A DNA stretch of 64,000 nt from an uncultured Verrucomicrobia subdivision 3 bacterium (GTDB lineage: Bacteria; Verrucomicrobiota; Verrucomicrobiia; Limisphaerales; DASXHY01): the NCBI GenBank assembly GCA_937890005.1, contig CALBZA010000014.1, positions 1 to 64,000 on the forward strand, written 5' to 3'. The notes under the pieces are model-generated. The model saw only the letters and a list, made by a program, of their open reading frames with translations. It had not been told where the DNA came from and did not search any database. Shown here in pieces: positions 53,977 through 63,257 of the stretch. Within the stretch, counting starts at the first letter, position 1; every line of letters starts with the position of its first letter. A program made the translations under genes and the position numbers.

Positions 53977-55419
53977 TTAAAGGATTCTGGCGAACAGCTG
54001 TTCATATTCGGTTACGGTTCGTTCCCAGGAAAAGTCTGCGGACATTCCATTCTGTCTGTAGTGCGCCAGCAACTCCGGTTCGGAATAGATTGCAATTGCC
54101 TTCCGAATTGCCTTGGCCAGTGCGGGGCTCGAATACTCTTTGAACTTCACGCCGTCGGCACGATCCGGATCCTCAAGGAAGTCCACGACGGTATCATCCA
54201 AACCGCCGGTGCTTCGCACGATCGGAACGGAACCGTATCGGAGGCTGTACATTTGATTCAATCCGCACGGCTCAAATCGCGATGGCAGAAGGAAAAAATC
54301 CGAGCCGGCTTCGATCCGGTGCGACAGCGCGTGATTATATCCGATTCTCACCGCAACTTTACCGGGATGCCGTCTGGCCAGGTCCTGATACGCCGCTTCA
54401 AATGCCGGATTTCCGCTGCCGAGCAGGACGAATTGAATGTTGCTCTCCAACATTTCCTCCAACGCTCCGAGCTGGATATCGACGCCTTTCTGTTCCACAA
54501 GACGGTTGATGCTTCCGAACAGCGGCACGCTTGCGTTCACGGGCAATCCAAGTTCCGCTTGAAGCGCCGCCTTGTTCCGTTGCTTGCCGTCGAGATCAGA
54601 AATCGAATAGGGGAACCGAATGTGAGGATTGTTGGTGGTGTTCCACTCGTCGTAATCGACGCCATTCAATATTCCCGTCAACTTCGAATGATGTTTGCGC
54701 AGAAAACCATCGAGGCCGCATCCGTATTCCACGGTGGTGATTTCACGGGCGTAAGTCGGACTCACCGTGGTGATCGCATCCGAGAAAGCAATTCCAGCCT
54801 TGAGACATCCAAACTGACCATAGAACTCGACGCCTTCAGAATTGAAAAATTCCCACGGAAGATTGGTCAGATGAAATTGATGAACAGGGAAGAGTCCTTG
54901 ATAGGCGAGATTGTGAATGGTAGTGCAGGTTCGAGGTGCCTTCCCCCACCCTTTTGTCTTCGCCTCATGCTGGATCATCAACGGAACCATCGCCACCTGC
55001 CAGTCATGGACGTGCACAATTTCCGGCTGCCAGGAAAGCGTCTCGGCAAGATGAACCACGGCTTTTGAAAAGAACAGGAATCGTTCGGCATTGTCGTGAT
55101 AATCCCGTCCGTCGTGTTGATAGAGTCCCGGCCGATCGAAAAATCCGGGATGATCGATGAAATAGATCGTCAGCCCCGGAACCGGCTCCAGTGTTGCCAG
55201 TTTGCCATTTATCCGATGTGCACCGAGCTGAACTGAGAACGGACGGGAGCGTGTTTTGATTTCAGGAAAACGGTCGCGCACCCCGGCGTAAAGCGGAGTG
55301 ACGAGTCCGACGCGATGTCCTTTGCGAGCCAGGTTTTTGCCGAGTGCCGTAACCATGTCGGCCAGGCCGCCGGTCTTGGAAAACGGATGAACTTCACTGC
55401 TCGCCAGCAGAATCTTCAT
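53977..55419 (-). CDS. glgA: glycogen synthase (ADP-glucose type)
   Basis: 480-residue GT5 glycosyltransferase that extends glycogen chains from ADP-glucose. N-terminal K-x-G-G-L-type sugar-nucleotide motif is Lys15-Thr-Gly-Gly-Leu (EVHPFSKTGGLADM). Also GILNGVDYDEWN, SRFEPCGLNQMYSLRYG and GGLDDTVVDF in the C-terminal nucleotide-binding domain. ATG 55419 is chosen because the family sequence begins at MKILLAS; the frame extends 52 residues further upstream without family similarity. It converges on lepB, with an AT-rich gap of about 110 bp. Confidence 0.95.
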   Translation of the reverse strand: MKILLASSEVHPFSKTGGLADMVTALGKNLARKGHRVGLVTPLYAGVRDRFPEIKTRSRPFSVQLGAHRINGKLATLEPVPGLTIYFIDHPGFFDRPGLYQHDGRDYHDNAERFLFFSKAVVHLAETLSWQPEIVHVHDWQVAMVPLMIQHEAKTKGWGKAPRTCTTIHNLAYQGLFPVHQFHLTNLPWEFFNSEGVEFYGQFGCLKAGIAFSDAITTVSPTYAREITTVEYGCGLDGFLRKHHSKLTGILNGVDYDEWNTTNNPHIRFPYSISDLDGKQRNKAALQAELGLPVNASVPLFGSINRLVEQKGVDIQLGALEEMLESNIQFVLLGSGNPAFEAAYQDLARRHPGKVAVRIGYNHALSHRIEAGSDFFLLPSRFEPCGLNQMYSLRYGSVPIVRSTGGLDDTVVDFLEDPDRADGVKFKEYSSPALAKAIRKAIAIYSEPELLAHYRQNGMSADFSWERTVTEYEQLFARIL

Positions 55420-55477
55420 GCCTGAACTTAGTCGTCGAAACGAAGTGCGCCAGACCTGGATTTCATGATCCGATCGA

Positions 55478-56788
55478 TCAGGCGGTGATCCGGTCTGTTT
55501 TGAGATAAGGGCGAAGCGGTTCCGGAATGAGAATCGAACCGTCTTCCTGCTGGTGAGTTTCGATGAGTGCGACAAACAGCCGGGCCAAAGCTGTGCCGCT
55601 CCCGTTCAGAATGTGCGGGAAACGATTTTCGCCGGTCTCGGTTTTGTATCGCAGATTCATCCGGCGCGCCTGGAAATCTTCGCAGTTGGACACGCTGGAA
55701 ACCTCGAGGTAGCTGCCCTGCCCTGGCGCCCAGACTTCAATGTCGAACGTCTTCGCGCTGGCAAATCCCATGTCACCAGTGCAAAGCATGACCACATGAT
55801 AATGCAGGTCGAGCAACTGAAGCACGCGTTCGGCATTGGCCACCATTTTTTCGTGCTCGGCGTAGCCGTCCTCGGGCTTCACAATTTTGATCAGCTCAAC
55901 TTTGTCGAACTGATGGACGCGGATCATGCCTCGCGTCCCGACACCGGCAGCTCCGGCTTCTCCCCGGAAACAAGGCGTGTAGGCGCAGTAGTAAATCGGC
56001 AGTTGCGATTCCTTCAGAATCTCTTCGCGATGAATGTTGGCGACGGGCGTTTCCGCGGTGGGAATCAGATAAAGTTTTCCAAGTTCGTCGGCCTTGTCGC
56101 CCTCTGCGACGCCGTAGTATTGATCCTTGAATTTTGGAAACTGTCCCACGCCTTCAAGACAGTGAGGTCCGACCATGAACGGCGGCGAAACCTCAGTGTA
56201 ATTGTGTTCAAGCGTGTGGAGATCCAGAAGGAATTGTGTGAGGGCTCGCTCCAGTCTGGCACCCCAGTTGGTGTAAAGCAGGAAGCCGCTGCCGGAAAGC
56301 TTTGCGGCGCGCGCAAAATCAATCAGCTTGAGATGCTCGCAAAGTTCCACATGCGTCTTCGCCTTGAAGTTGAATGACTTCTTTTCGCCAAAGGTGCGGA
56401 TGACGGGATTGTCCGCCGAGCTGGCGCCGATCGCCACCGATTCATGCGGAAGATTCGGCACCTGCAACATGGCGGAATCGCGATCAGCATCGACGGCGGC
56501 GACCTTCTGATCCAGTTCGCTGATGCGATCTCCGAGTTCGCGCGTCTCCTTCTTTTTGGCTTCGGCTTCCTCAATTTTTTTCTGCCCCATCAGAGCGCCG
56601 ATTTCCTTCGAAACCCGGTTGCGTTGCGCTTTTAAAGTTTCCAGCTCCGCCAGAAGTTTTCTCCGTTGCTCGTCTGCCTGAAGGATGCGGTCCACGAGGG
56701 TTTCCTCCCCTGCTCCGCGAGCCTTCAGCCGTTCACGTACGAAGTCCGGCTTTTCACGTAAGAGTTTTATGTCGAGCACGCGGCGCAT
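55478..56788 (-). CDS. serS: serine-tRNA ligase
   Basis: 436-residue class II aminoacyl-tRNA synthetase. N-terminal tRNA-binding coiled coil (MRRVLDIKLLREKPDFVRERLKARG to about residue 110), then motif 2 CFRGEAGAAGVGTRGMIRVHQF and motif 3 NGSGTALARLFVALIET. ATG 56788; the GTG three residues downstream of it (VLDIKLL) is a plausible alternative start. The frame extends upstream with no family similarity. Codes in the opposite direction to the pseudopilin gene across a 248-bp gap. Confidence 0.96.
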   Translation of the reverse strand: MRRVLDIKLLREKPDFVRERLKARGAGEETLVDRILQADEQRRKLLAELETLKAQRNRVSKEIGALMGQKKIEEAEAKKKETRELGDRISELDQKVAAVDADRDSAMLQVPNLPHESVAIGASSADNPVIRTFGEKKSFNFKAKTHVELCEHLKLIDFARAAKLSGSGFLLYTNWGARLERALTQFLLDLHTLEHNYTEVSPPFMVGPHCLEGVGQFPKFKDQYYGVAEGDKADELGKLYLIPTAETPVANIHREEILKESQLPIYYCAYTPCFRGEAGAAGVGTRGMIRVHQFDKVELIKIVKPEDGYAEHEKMVANAERVLQLLDLHYHVVMLCTGDMGFASAKTFDIEVWAPGQGSYLEVSSVSNCEDFQARRMNLRYKTETGENRFPHILNGSGTALARLFVALIETHQQEDGSILIPEPLRPYLKTDRITA

Positions 56789-57036
56789 TATAGGTGTGAC
56801 CCCCTTCAGGGCAAGCGGGAAGCCCTGAACGACAAGGCTGCAGTGTCGCAGAAGTGTCTCGAAGCTGGGCGGCGAGTGACCTGTTGCTGGACACCCTCTC
56901 GTCGTGAAAGAACGAAATTCAAAATGGCATTTGCTCTGCTGATCGGGGTCAAGCGGTCGCGTGATCGGCAATACGTGAACAACTTGTCATAATTAATAAT
57001 CCGCCGGTCACCATGTTCACGCCGCGAATACAGTAT
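56789..57036. other. divergent intergenic region, serS / pseudopilin
   Basis: 248 bp without a gene, holding promoters for serS and the pseudopilin gene. An AT-rich patch lies at 56985-57000 just before the pseudopilin start. No riboswitch or T-box signature was recognised upstream of serS. Confidence 0.4.
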
Positions 57037-57420
57037 ATGAAGATCAAGCCCTTCGGCAGGGCAGGCTTCACTTTGACAGAAGTGATGATCGTGACCGGGA
57101 TCATTGGGTTGCTGGCTGAAATCGCCATTCCCAATTTTCTCGAGGCGCGCAACACGGCTTCAAGAAACGCCTGCATAAACAACCTGAGACAAATCGATAA
57201 CGCCAAGCAGCAGTGGGCGCTCGAAGAATTGCGCGCCCCAAGCCAGACACCGCGCGAAGATGAACTGGCGCCTTACATCGGGCGCGGATTTGGCGGCGAC
57301 ACACTCGAAATCCATTGTCCTCTAGACAGCACGCGCACCTACGGCAACAGCTACGAGACTCTCGATCTGACTCAAACCCCCGAGTGCAGAATCCAGCGGA
57401 ACGTTCACGTGCTCCTGTGA
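57037..57420 (+). CDS. type IV pilin / pseudopilin-like protein
   Basis: 127-residue prepilin-like protein. Leader ends in a Gly before FTLTEVMIVTGIIGLLAEIAIPNF (Glu at mature position 5), followed by a short globular domain (CINNLRQIDNAKQQWALEE, DTLEIHCPLDS). The membrane helix carries a Glu (LLAEIAIPN) where most pilins have Ala, a departure inside an otherwise hydrophobic stretch. ATG 57037 (MKIKPFGRAG) gives a standard leader; ATG 57013 is also in frame. An intrinsic terminator follows at 57477. Confidence 0.85.
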   Translation: MKIKPFGRAGFTLTEVMIVTGIIGLLAEIAIPNFLEARNTASRNACINNLRQIDNAKQQWALEELRAPSQTPREDELAPYIGRGFGGDTLEIHCPLDSTRTYGNSYETLDLTQTPECRIQRNVHVLL

Positions 57421-57476
57421 TGAACTTCTAAGGAGCCTGACGGGCTTCGCTCGCGCGACACTCAACGATTGACGCA

Positions 57477-57508
57477 GCACTGCCACAGAAATGCGGCAGT
57501 GCTTTTTT
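57477..57508 (+). terminator. Rho-independent terminator
   Basis: GCACTGCC (57477-57484) / GGCAGTGC (57495-57502), 8-bp perfect stem with a 10-nt loop, followed by six T. It ends the pseudopilin transcript; leuD starts about 90 bp later. Confidence 0.88.
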
Positions 57509-57599
57509 GTGCCGGTTGCTCCAGGGCCTCGGTTCAGACGTCCCGATGACGCACCGGTTTCTGGTTGAAAACGCCCTTCCCAGACTCCAATCTTTTGCG

Positions 57600-58148
57600 A
57601 TGCAATCAGTGTTTACAGGACCGGTTTATGTGGTGCGAGACAACATCGACACCGACCAGATCATTCCCGCTCAGTACTTGAATCTGGTGCCCACGATTCC
57701 AGACGAATACGACAAGCTGGGTTCCTACGCGTTGTGCGGCCTGCCCGAATCACTTTATCCCAGCCGTTTCGTGCGGGAGGGACAGCTCGATTCCGAGTAT
57801 CCCATTGTCGTCGCCGGAAAGAATTTCGGTTGCGGCAGCTCGCGCGAACATGCACCGATCGCACTCGGTTCCGCCGGCAGCAAAATTATCCTCGCTGAAA
57901 GCTTCGCTCGTATCTTTTTCCGCAATTGCGTTTCTACTGGAGAACTTTATCCGTGCGAACTCACCGAACGCCTCGTGGATGTTCTCAAGACCGGAGATGT
58001 GGTCACGGTGGACCTGGATGCCGCGACGGTGACCGTCAAGGAAACCGGCAAGGTTTACCAGTTCAAGCCGCTGGGCGACGTCCGTCCCGTGGTGGATGCC
58101 GGCGGTCTGTTCAACTACGCTCGCAAGAGCGGCATGATCTCGAAATAG
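57600..58148 (+). CDS. leuD: 3-isopropylmalate dehydratase small subunit
   Basis: 182-residue small subunit of isopropylmalate isomerase (leucine biosynthesis), or of the closely related homoaconitase-type enzymes. Features: [13 protein letters not shown] near residue 16, [16 protein letters not shown], and [20 protein letters not shown] 57600 (MQSVFTG) is preferred; ATG 57546 would add 18 residues without similarity. No leuC is nearby, so the partner is encoded elsewhere. Confidence 0.92.
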   Translation: MQSVFTGPVYVVRDNIDTDQIIPAQYLNLVPTIPDEYDKLGSYALCGLPESLYPSRFVREGQLDSEYPIVVAGKNFGCGSSREHAPIALGSAGSKIILAESFARIFFRNCVSTGELYPCELTERLVDVLKTGDVVTVDLDAATVTVKETGKVYQFKPLGDVRPVVDAGGLFNYARKSGMISK

Positions 58149-58157
58149 AATTCGAGA

Positions 58158-60044
58158 ATGAACCTTCTCCCCTGCCCTCGTGTAATCCGGCGCGAGGCAG
58201 GGTTTTTTTCTTTGAGCGGCACTCCGACGCTCTGGCTGGAACCCGCATGGAAAAAAGAAGCCGCCTTTGTCGCGAAGCGGCTTTCCGATTTCGACGTTCG
58301 AACTGTTCGGAATTCCGAAACCGCTGAGATTCGAATTCTTCGTCGCCCGGAAAAATCATCCGACAAACCCGGATGCTATCGGCTTCAAATCGGTCGCGAA
58401 GGCATTTCGGTGGAAGCACGGGATAGAGGCGGACTTTTCTCGGCCATCGCAACACTCAGACAGCTGCTGCGGGAATATGGACGACAGCTTCCGCGAGTTC
58501 GGATCGATGACTGGCCTGATTTTCCGCGGCGCGGCTTCATGCTCGATATTTCGCGCGGCCGCGTGCCGAAACTGGAAACGCTGCTTCAACTGGTCGATCA
58601 CCTTGCGGATTTCAAGATCAACGAACTTCAGCTCTACACGGAGCATACCTTTGCCTACCGAAAATATCGCGCTGTCTGGAAGGCCTGGGGCGCGCTGACT
58701 GCGCGTGAGATTCAGACGCTGGATGCGCGTTGCCGCGAGCTTGGAATCGATCTGGTTCCCAATCAGAACTCGTTCGGGCATCTCCGTGAATTCCTCGCGC
58801 ATGCGCCTTTGAAGAAGCTGGCTGAAGTGTCCACGCCGTATGAAAGCGGTCCAGGCAGTTTTCTTCGCTATCCTTCCACACTCGCGCCGAGTCATCCGGA
58901 AACCATTCCGTTTCTTCGTGGACTTTACGATGAACTGCTTCCGAACTTCAGCAGCGACCGCTTCAATGTCGGCTGCGACGAAACGTGGGATCTCGGCCGG
59001 GGCCAAAGCAAATCGCTGTGCGAACGAACTGGCAAGGGACGCGTTTATCTGAATTTCCTGAAAAAGATTCACGCGGAAGTTCGCGCACGGAACCGCACGA
59101 CCATGTTTTGGGGCGACATCGTTCTCCATCATCCGAAGTTGATTTCCGAGCTCCCGAAAAACGTCATCGTTCTGAATTGGGGCTACGAAGCCAACCATCC
59201 GTTCGATCGTGAGGCGGGCTGTTTCGCCAAGGCTGGAATTCCATTTTATGTCTGCCCTGGCACATCGACCTGGATGACGCTGATCGGCCGGCATGACAAC
59301 GCGCTCACCAATCTTGCAGCAGCCGCGAAAGCGGGACGCAAACATGGAGCGGAGGGTTATCTGATCACTGACTGGGGCGACGGCGGGCATCCTCAACCGC
59401 TGGCCGTCAGCTACATTCCGCTGGCTGCCGGTGCCGCGTTCAGCTGGTGTGCGGAAACGTTCGATCGACGAGCTCTGCTGCGCGTTCTGGATCGCGATGT
59501 CTTCAAGGACGCCTCGGAAAAAATGGCCCGAGCCGCGCTTGATCTCGGATTTGTTCATCGCAAACTTCGTTTCTTTGAACCCAATCTCACACCGCTGGGA
59601 ACAGTCATTGCCGCGCCATTGCCGGAATCGCGCGAACTGTTCTGTCGTGACGGATTGAAATACTACGCCCGCACTACGCCGTCGCGAATTCGCGCCGCCA
59701 TTCACGAGATGCAACGCGGGCTGGATGAAATCAAACGATCTAAACCGCGCGATGTCTCCGCTCGTGTTCTGAGACAGGAAATCGAACTTGCCGTGCGAAT
59801 GGCTTTGGAATCGTGCCGTTACATGCTTTGGCAACAGGCGGTCGCATCTGGAAAAGTTGCGAAAGCCAGGCAAATGGCGACTGCCGGAATCGTCGCCCTT
59901 CGAAAACTGGAAAAGGATTTCGCCCGTTACTGGCCTTTGCGGAATAAAGCAACGCCGTCAAAGTGTGCGCCGTTTCTTCGCTGGCGGCAGGAGGATTATC
60001 GCGAGGGAAAGCTTCATTTTCCGCCGGATCAGACTCGAGGCTGA
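58158..60044 (+). CDS. GH20-like beta-N-acetylhexosaminidase
   Basis: 628-residue glycosidase. The N-terminal GH20b-type domain begins at once (LLPCPRVIRREAGFFSLSG) and runs to about residue 120. The (beta/alpha)8 domain contains RRGFMLDISRGRVPKLETL and the catalytic Asp-Glu pair in FNVGCDETWDLG. GH20 enzymes remove terminal GlcNAc or GalNAc. No signal peptide is evident, so it may act in the cytoplasm or on imported oligosaccharides. It starts 9 bp after leuD. A terminator-like hairpin lies within its first 17 codons. Confidence 0.85.
   Translation: MNLLPCPRVIRREAGFFSLSGTPTLWLEPAWKKEAAFVAKRLSDFDVRTVRNSETAEIRILRRPEKSSDKPGCYRLQIGREGISVEARDRGGLFSAIATLRQLLREYGRQLPRVRIDDWPDFPRRGFMLDISRGRVPKLETLLQLVDHLADFKINELQLYTEHTFAYRKYRAVWKAWGALTAREIQTLDARCRELGIDLVPNQNSFGHLREFLAHAPLKKLAEVSTPYESGPGSFLRYPSTLAPSHPETIPFLRGLYDELLPNFSSDRFNVGCDETWDLGRGQSKSLCERTGKGRVYLNFLKKIHAEVRARNRTTMFWGDIVLHHPKLISELPKNVIVLNWGYEANHPFDREAGCFAKAGIPFYVCPGTSTWMTLIGRHDNALTNLAAAAKAGRKHGAEGYLITDWGDGGHPQPLAVSYIPLAAGAAFSWCAETFDRRALLRVLDRDVFKDASEKMARAALDLGFVHRKLRFFEPNLTPLGTVIAAPLPESRELFCRDGLKYYARTTPSRIRAAIHEMQRGLDEIKRSKPRDVSARVLRQEIELAVRMALESCRYMLWQQAVASGKVAKARQMATAGIVALRKLEKDFARYWPLRNKATPSKCAPFLRWRQEDYREGKLHFPPDQTRG
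58170..58209 (+). terminator. terminator-like hairpin inside the GH20 5' end
   Basis: CCCTGCC[C]TCG (58170-58180) pairs with CGAGGCAGGG (58193-58202): ten base pairs with one bulged C, 12-nt loop, followed by seven T (58203-58209). Structurally an intrinsic terminator. It lies within codons 5-17 of the GH20 gene and about 20 bp after the leuD stop. It could end leuD transcripts or attenuate GH20 expression. Confidence 0.75.
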
Positions 60045-60138
60045 CTGACTGTTGGAAAGGAAATTTCCGATCGCCGCGTAACTCGCGAAAACCTTTTCCA
60101 TCTTCCGCCACCCATGCTCTCCGTATAGTCTCCCGCTC

Positions 60139-61542
60139 ATGGCTACGCCTGTCATCAGCATCGCTCAAATGCGGGAATGGGAGAATGCAACCTGGAAGAA
60201 AGGCCAGACCGAAGCCGAAGTGATTCGCCGTGTGGGACGAACCGTCGCGGAGCTCGCGCTTCGCCTCACCATGCCGGGTGATCTTGTCATTGTTCTTGCG
60301 GGACGGGGGAACAATGGCGCCGACGCCCGCGCCGCACTTGAGCAACTGGAGGAACGCCGTGTCGATGTGCTGCAGGTGCGTGATCCGAGCGAAGACTTCA
60401 GCGAACTCGAAACGCTGCTTGCGCTTCGTCCGGCACTGGTAATCGATGGATTGTTTGGAATCGGTGTGAACCGACCGCTGGGCGAACATTGGATCCGGTT
60501 CATCCGGCGAATCAATGAAGCCAGACTTTCCGTGCTGTCGATCGATGTTCCGTCCGGACTCGACGCGGACACTGGACGCACATTCGGCGCGGCCATCGAA
60601 GCGACTGTCACGCTGACGGTCGGCGCGCCCAAAGCCGGACTCGTTCGGAACGAAGCCGCGCCTTATGTCGGCCGGCTTGAAGTGGCCGATAACATCGGCC
60701 TTGTCCCCTGCCCTATTGAAAGCGAATTCAATTGGACTGATTCGAAGGACTTCGTCGATTTCCCACCGCGAAGAAAAGTCACCGCCCACAAGGGCTCTTG
60801 CGGACATCTCGCCATCGTAGCCGGCAGCCGGGGCTATCATGGCGCGGCCGTCCTGGCGGCACGCGGTGCACAACGCGCGCATCCAGGACTGATCACACTT
60901 TTTCCATCCGAAAGTGCATATCTGCCCTGCGCCTCACAGTTGCAGGCCGTGATGGTTCAACCCTGGCCGGAACAGCTGTCTGTCGAAACATTCGATGCAT
61001 TCCTCTTCGGTCCCGGGCTGGCAGGATCGGATGTTTCAGACAAAGCGATTGAGATTCTCAGATCGCTTTGGACGCGCTCGGCGAATCCCCTCGTTGTCGA
61101 TGCCAGTGCACTTTCGTGGATTCCGGCCGGATCTTGTCCACCGAATGTCGTGCGCGTCATCACACCGCATCCCGGTGAAGCCGCCCGCCTGCTCGGAGTT
61201 TCCGTGGATGATATTCAGTCGGATCGCGCCGGAGCCGTGCGGCAGCTTTCCAAAAAGTTTTCGGGATGCTGGGTGGTGCTTAAAGGACATCAGACGATCA
61301 CGGGGCGTGAAACGGGTCCGTTGTTCATCAACTCGACAGGAAATCCCCTTCTCGCGCAGGGCGGCTCGGGAGATCTCCTTGCTGGATTCATTGCCGGGCT
61401 GCTGGTGCAACCAGGCCTTCAGTCCGATCCCCTTCGCACGATTCGCTACGCTGTCTGGATACATGGCGCGGCGGCGGATCAACTCAGTCGATTCCGTCCG
61501 AACTGGGTCATAGAAGATCTCGCCAGCGAACTCGGAAAATAG
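60139..61542 (+). CDS. nnr: NAD(P)HX epimerase/dehydratase (bifunctional Nnr)
   Basis: 467-residue repair enzyme: an N-terminal epimerase domain (YjeF_N, about 1-210) and a C-terminal ADP-dependent NAD(P)HX dehydratase domain (215-467; KGSCGHLAIVAGSRGYHGAAVLAARGA, FGPGLAGSD, VITPHPGEAARLLG, GGSGDLLAGFIAGLL). It corrects hydrated NAD(P)H. The epimerase nucleotide loop reads GRGNNGADARAAL, with Ala in place of the usual Gly residues, a deviation noted as a finding. ATG 60139 follows a purine-rich leader; single-gene unit. Confidence 0.93.
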   Translation: MATPVISIAQMREWENATWKKGQTEAEVIRRVGRTVAELALRLTMPGDLVIVLAGRGNNGADARAALEQLEERRVDVLQVRDPSEDFSELETLLALRPALVIDGLFGIGVNRPLGEHWIRFIRRINEARLSVLSIDVPSGLDADTGRTFGAAIEATVTLTVGAPKAGLVRNEAAPYVGRLEVADNIGLVPCPIESEFNWTDSKDFVDFPPRRKVTAHKGSCGHLAIVAGSRGYHGAAVLAARGAQRAHPGLITLFPSESAYLPCASQLQAVMVQPWPEQLSVETFDAFLFGPGLAGSDVSDKAIEILRSLWTRSANPLVVDASALSWIPAGSCPPNVVRVITPHPGEAARLLGVSVDDIQSDRAGAVRQLSKKFSGCWVVLKGHQTITGRETGPLFINSTGNPLLAQGGSGDLLAGFIAGLLVQPGLQSDPLRTIRYAVWIHGAAADQLSRFRPNWVIEDLASELGK

Positions 61543-61735
61543 TGGATTACGCAGGACCTGCTGTCGCCGGCATCCATATTCCGGCCGATTTGGTATCGCA
61601 CGTTTTCATCTGCACCGCTCGAATCCTCGTCAAATTCGAGGTGCATAAAATCTCATCTGCCTTGCCGTTTTCTCACAATTCTGACGATTGACCCCTATCC
61701 ACCACGAATGCAGAATCGCCCGAAACTTAGATCAC

Positions 61736-62989
61736 ATGCTCAAGATCGCTAAATACTCCATCGGCGTCGGGGACCGTTTCGCCCAACAGGCTGAAGCTCA
61801 ATTGCGCGCGTGCGTGCTCGCGGCGGAAAAGGGCGTCGAAGTCATCCCTGTCTGGAACAAATCTAACCGCGAACACATGATCGTCGGCTCCGAACCTTCC
61901 AGCGTCCGCGCCGCCGCGGATGCCGCCGTGAAAAAGCTCGGATGGCAGAAGATGCATCACGTCGATGCCGATCATATTCGCCTCGAAACGGTCGATCGTT
62001 TCGTCCCGCATTCCGACTTCTTCACGATCGATGTCGCCGATTCGATCGGAAAGCCTGCCTCGGCGGAATCGGTCAAAGCATTTGCAGACCGGCATCCGGA
62101 ACTGAGCGGCCGCATTGAGATCGCCGGCATTGAAGGCGGCATCAATTCATCCCGCGCCGAAGTGGAACGCATCGCCAACAAATTCCTCTTCGCCGTCCAG
62201 GAAGCCGCTGTCATTTATCGACACATCGCCAAGCTCAAGGGCGAAGGGAAATTCATCACCGAAGTTTCCATGGACGAAACCGATTCGCCGCAGACGCCGG
62301 TGGAACTGCTCGTCATCCTTGTGGCCCTTGCGGACGAAAAGGTTCCGATCCAGACCGTCGCGCCAAAGTTCACTGGACGATTCAACAAAGGCGTCGATTA
62401 CGTCGGCGACGTCGCGCAGTTCGAAAAGGAATTCAACGACGACCTCTGCGTCATCCGCTTTGCCATTGAGAAGTATGGCCTGCCTGACACATTGAAACTC
62501 AGCGTGCATTCCGGCAGCGACAAGTTTTCCATCTACGGACCGATTCATCGCGCGATCAAGCGTCACAATGCCGGCCTGCATCTCAAGACAGCGGGCACCA
62601 CGTGGCTCGAAGAGATCATCGGCCTTGCGGAAGCCGGTGGCGAAGGACTGGCGCTCGCGAAGGAAATCTATGCGCAGGCGCTCGCGCACATCGACGAACT
62701 TTGCGCGCCTTATGCAACTGTGATCGACATCGATCGTTCGAAGCTTCCTTCGACGGAAGAGATCGCGGGCTGGGACGCAGCGCGTTTTGCCGCATCGGTG
62801 CGTCACGATCAAAAGTCGCCGCATTTCAATGCAAACGTTCGTCAGTTGCTCCACGTCGGCTTCAAGGTCGCGGCGAAGAAAGGCGAAACCTATCTCTCGC
62901 TCGTCCGCAAATGCGAGGAAACCATCGCCCGCAACGTGACCGGCAATCTCTTCGACCGGCACGTGAAACCGGTGTTCCTTGGACAGTAA
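61736..62989 (+). CDS. uxaE: tagaturonate epimerase family protein
   Basis: 417-residue cytoplasmic enzyme of the UxaE family, which interconverts tagaturonate and fructuronate in hexuronate catabolism. The core segments DHIRLETVDRFVPHSDFFTIDVADSIG, FITEVSMDETDSPQTPVELL, QTVAPKFTGRFNKGVDYVGD and LKLSVHSGSDKFSIYGPIHRA are characteristic. The length is somewhat shorter than the best-known member. ATG 61736 (MLKIAKYS) is preferred to the upstream in-frame ATG at 61688. A strong terminator follows. Confidence 0.72.
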   Translation: MLKIAKYSIGVGDRFAQQAEAQLRACVLAAEKGVEVIPVWNKSNREHMIVGSEPSSVRAAADAAVKKLGWQKMHHVDADHIRLETVDRFVPHSDFFTIDVADSIGKPASAESVKAFADRHPELSGRIEIAGIEGGINSSRAEVERIANKFLFAVQEAAVIYRHIAKLKGEGKFITEVSMDETDSPQTPVELLVILVALADEKVPIQTVAPKFTGRFNKGVDYVGDVAQFEKEFNDDLCVIRFAIEKYGLPDTLKLSVHSGSDKFSIYGPIHRAIKRHNAGLHLKTAGTTWLEEIIGLAEAGGEGLALAKEIYAQALAHIDELCAPYATVIDIDRSKLPSTEEIAGWDAARFAASVRHDQKSPHFNANVRQLLHVGFKVAAKKGETYLSLVRKCEETIARNVTGNLFDRHVKPVFLGQ

Positions 62990-63006
62990 GCTGATCCCAA
63001 ATCTTC

Positions 63007-63038
63007 AAACCCCACGTGCCAGCGAAGCCGTGGGGTTT
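63007..63038 (+). terminator. Rho-independent terminator of uxaE
   Basis: AAACCCCACG (63007-63016) / CGTGGGGTTT (63029-63038), a perfect 10-bp stem with a 12-nt loop, followed by TGTTCTT. It closes the epimerase transcript. Confidence 0.88.
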
Positions 63039-63061
63039 TGTTCTTAAGGTTGAGTTTTACA

Positions 63062-63241
63062 GAAGGCAACGAAGGGAACGAAGGAAAGTCGGAGATCGAT
63101 TTGAATCTGCACGTGCTGACGACGTGAATTTTGATACAACACTCGAAGCGTTATCGCCGATGGTTGGAAAACCCAATACAGGAAATTTATCGCCAGGCGT
63201 TTGAATCCAATCCGTGTTTCTTCGTTCCCTTCGTTGCCTTC
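63062..63241. repeat. 180-bp element with 22-bp terminal inverted repeats
   Basis: A perfect 22-bp inverted repeat: GAAGGCAACG... at 63062-63083 and its reverse complement at 63220-63241. The interior (about 135 bp) has no coding frame of note. Translated outward, both arms give Arg-rich peptides beginning YRRQRRERR, a sequence often seen in spurious short ORFs of related genomes. It is compatible with a MITE-like element. Confidence 0.55.
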
Positions 63242-63257
63242 GGTAAACCTCTCCCAT

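Noticed and set aside
58356..59873. 505-residue open frame on the minus strand
   Set aside because: Antisense to the GH20 gene, which has recognisable catalytic motifs; the antisense translation is rich in Arg and Phe with no domain.
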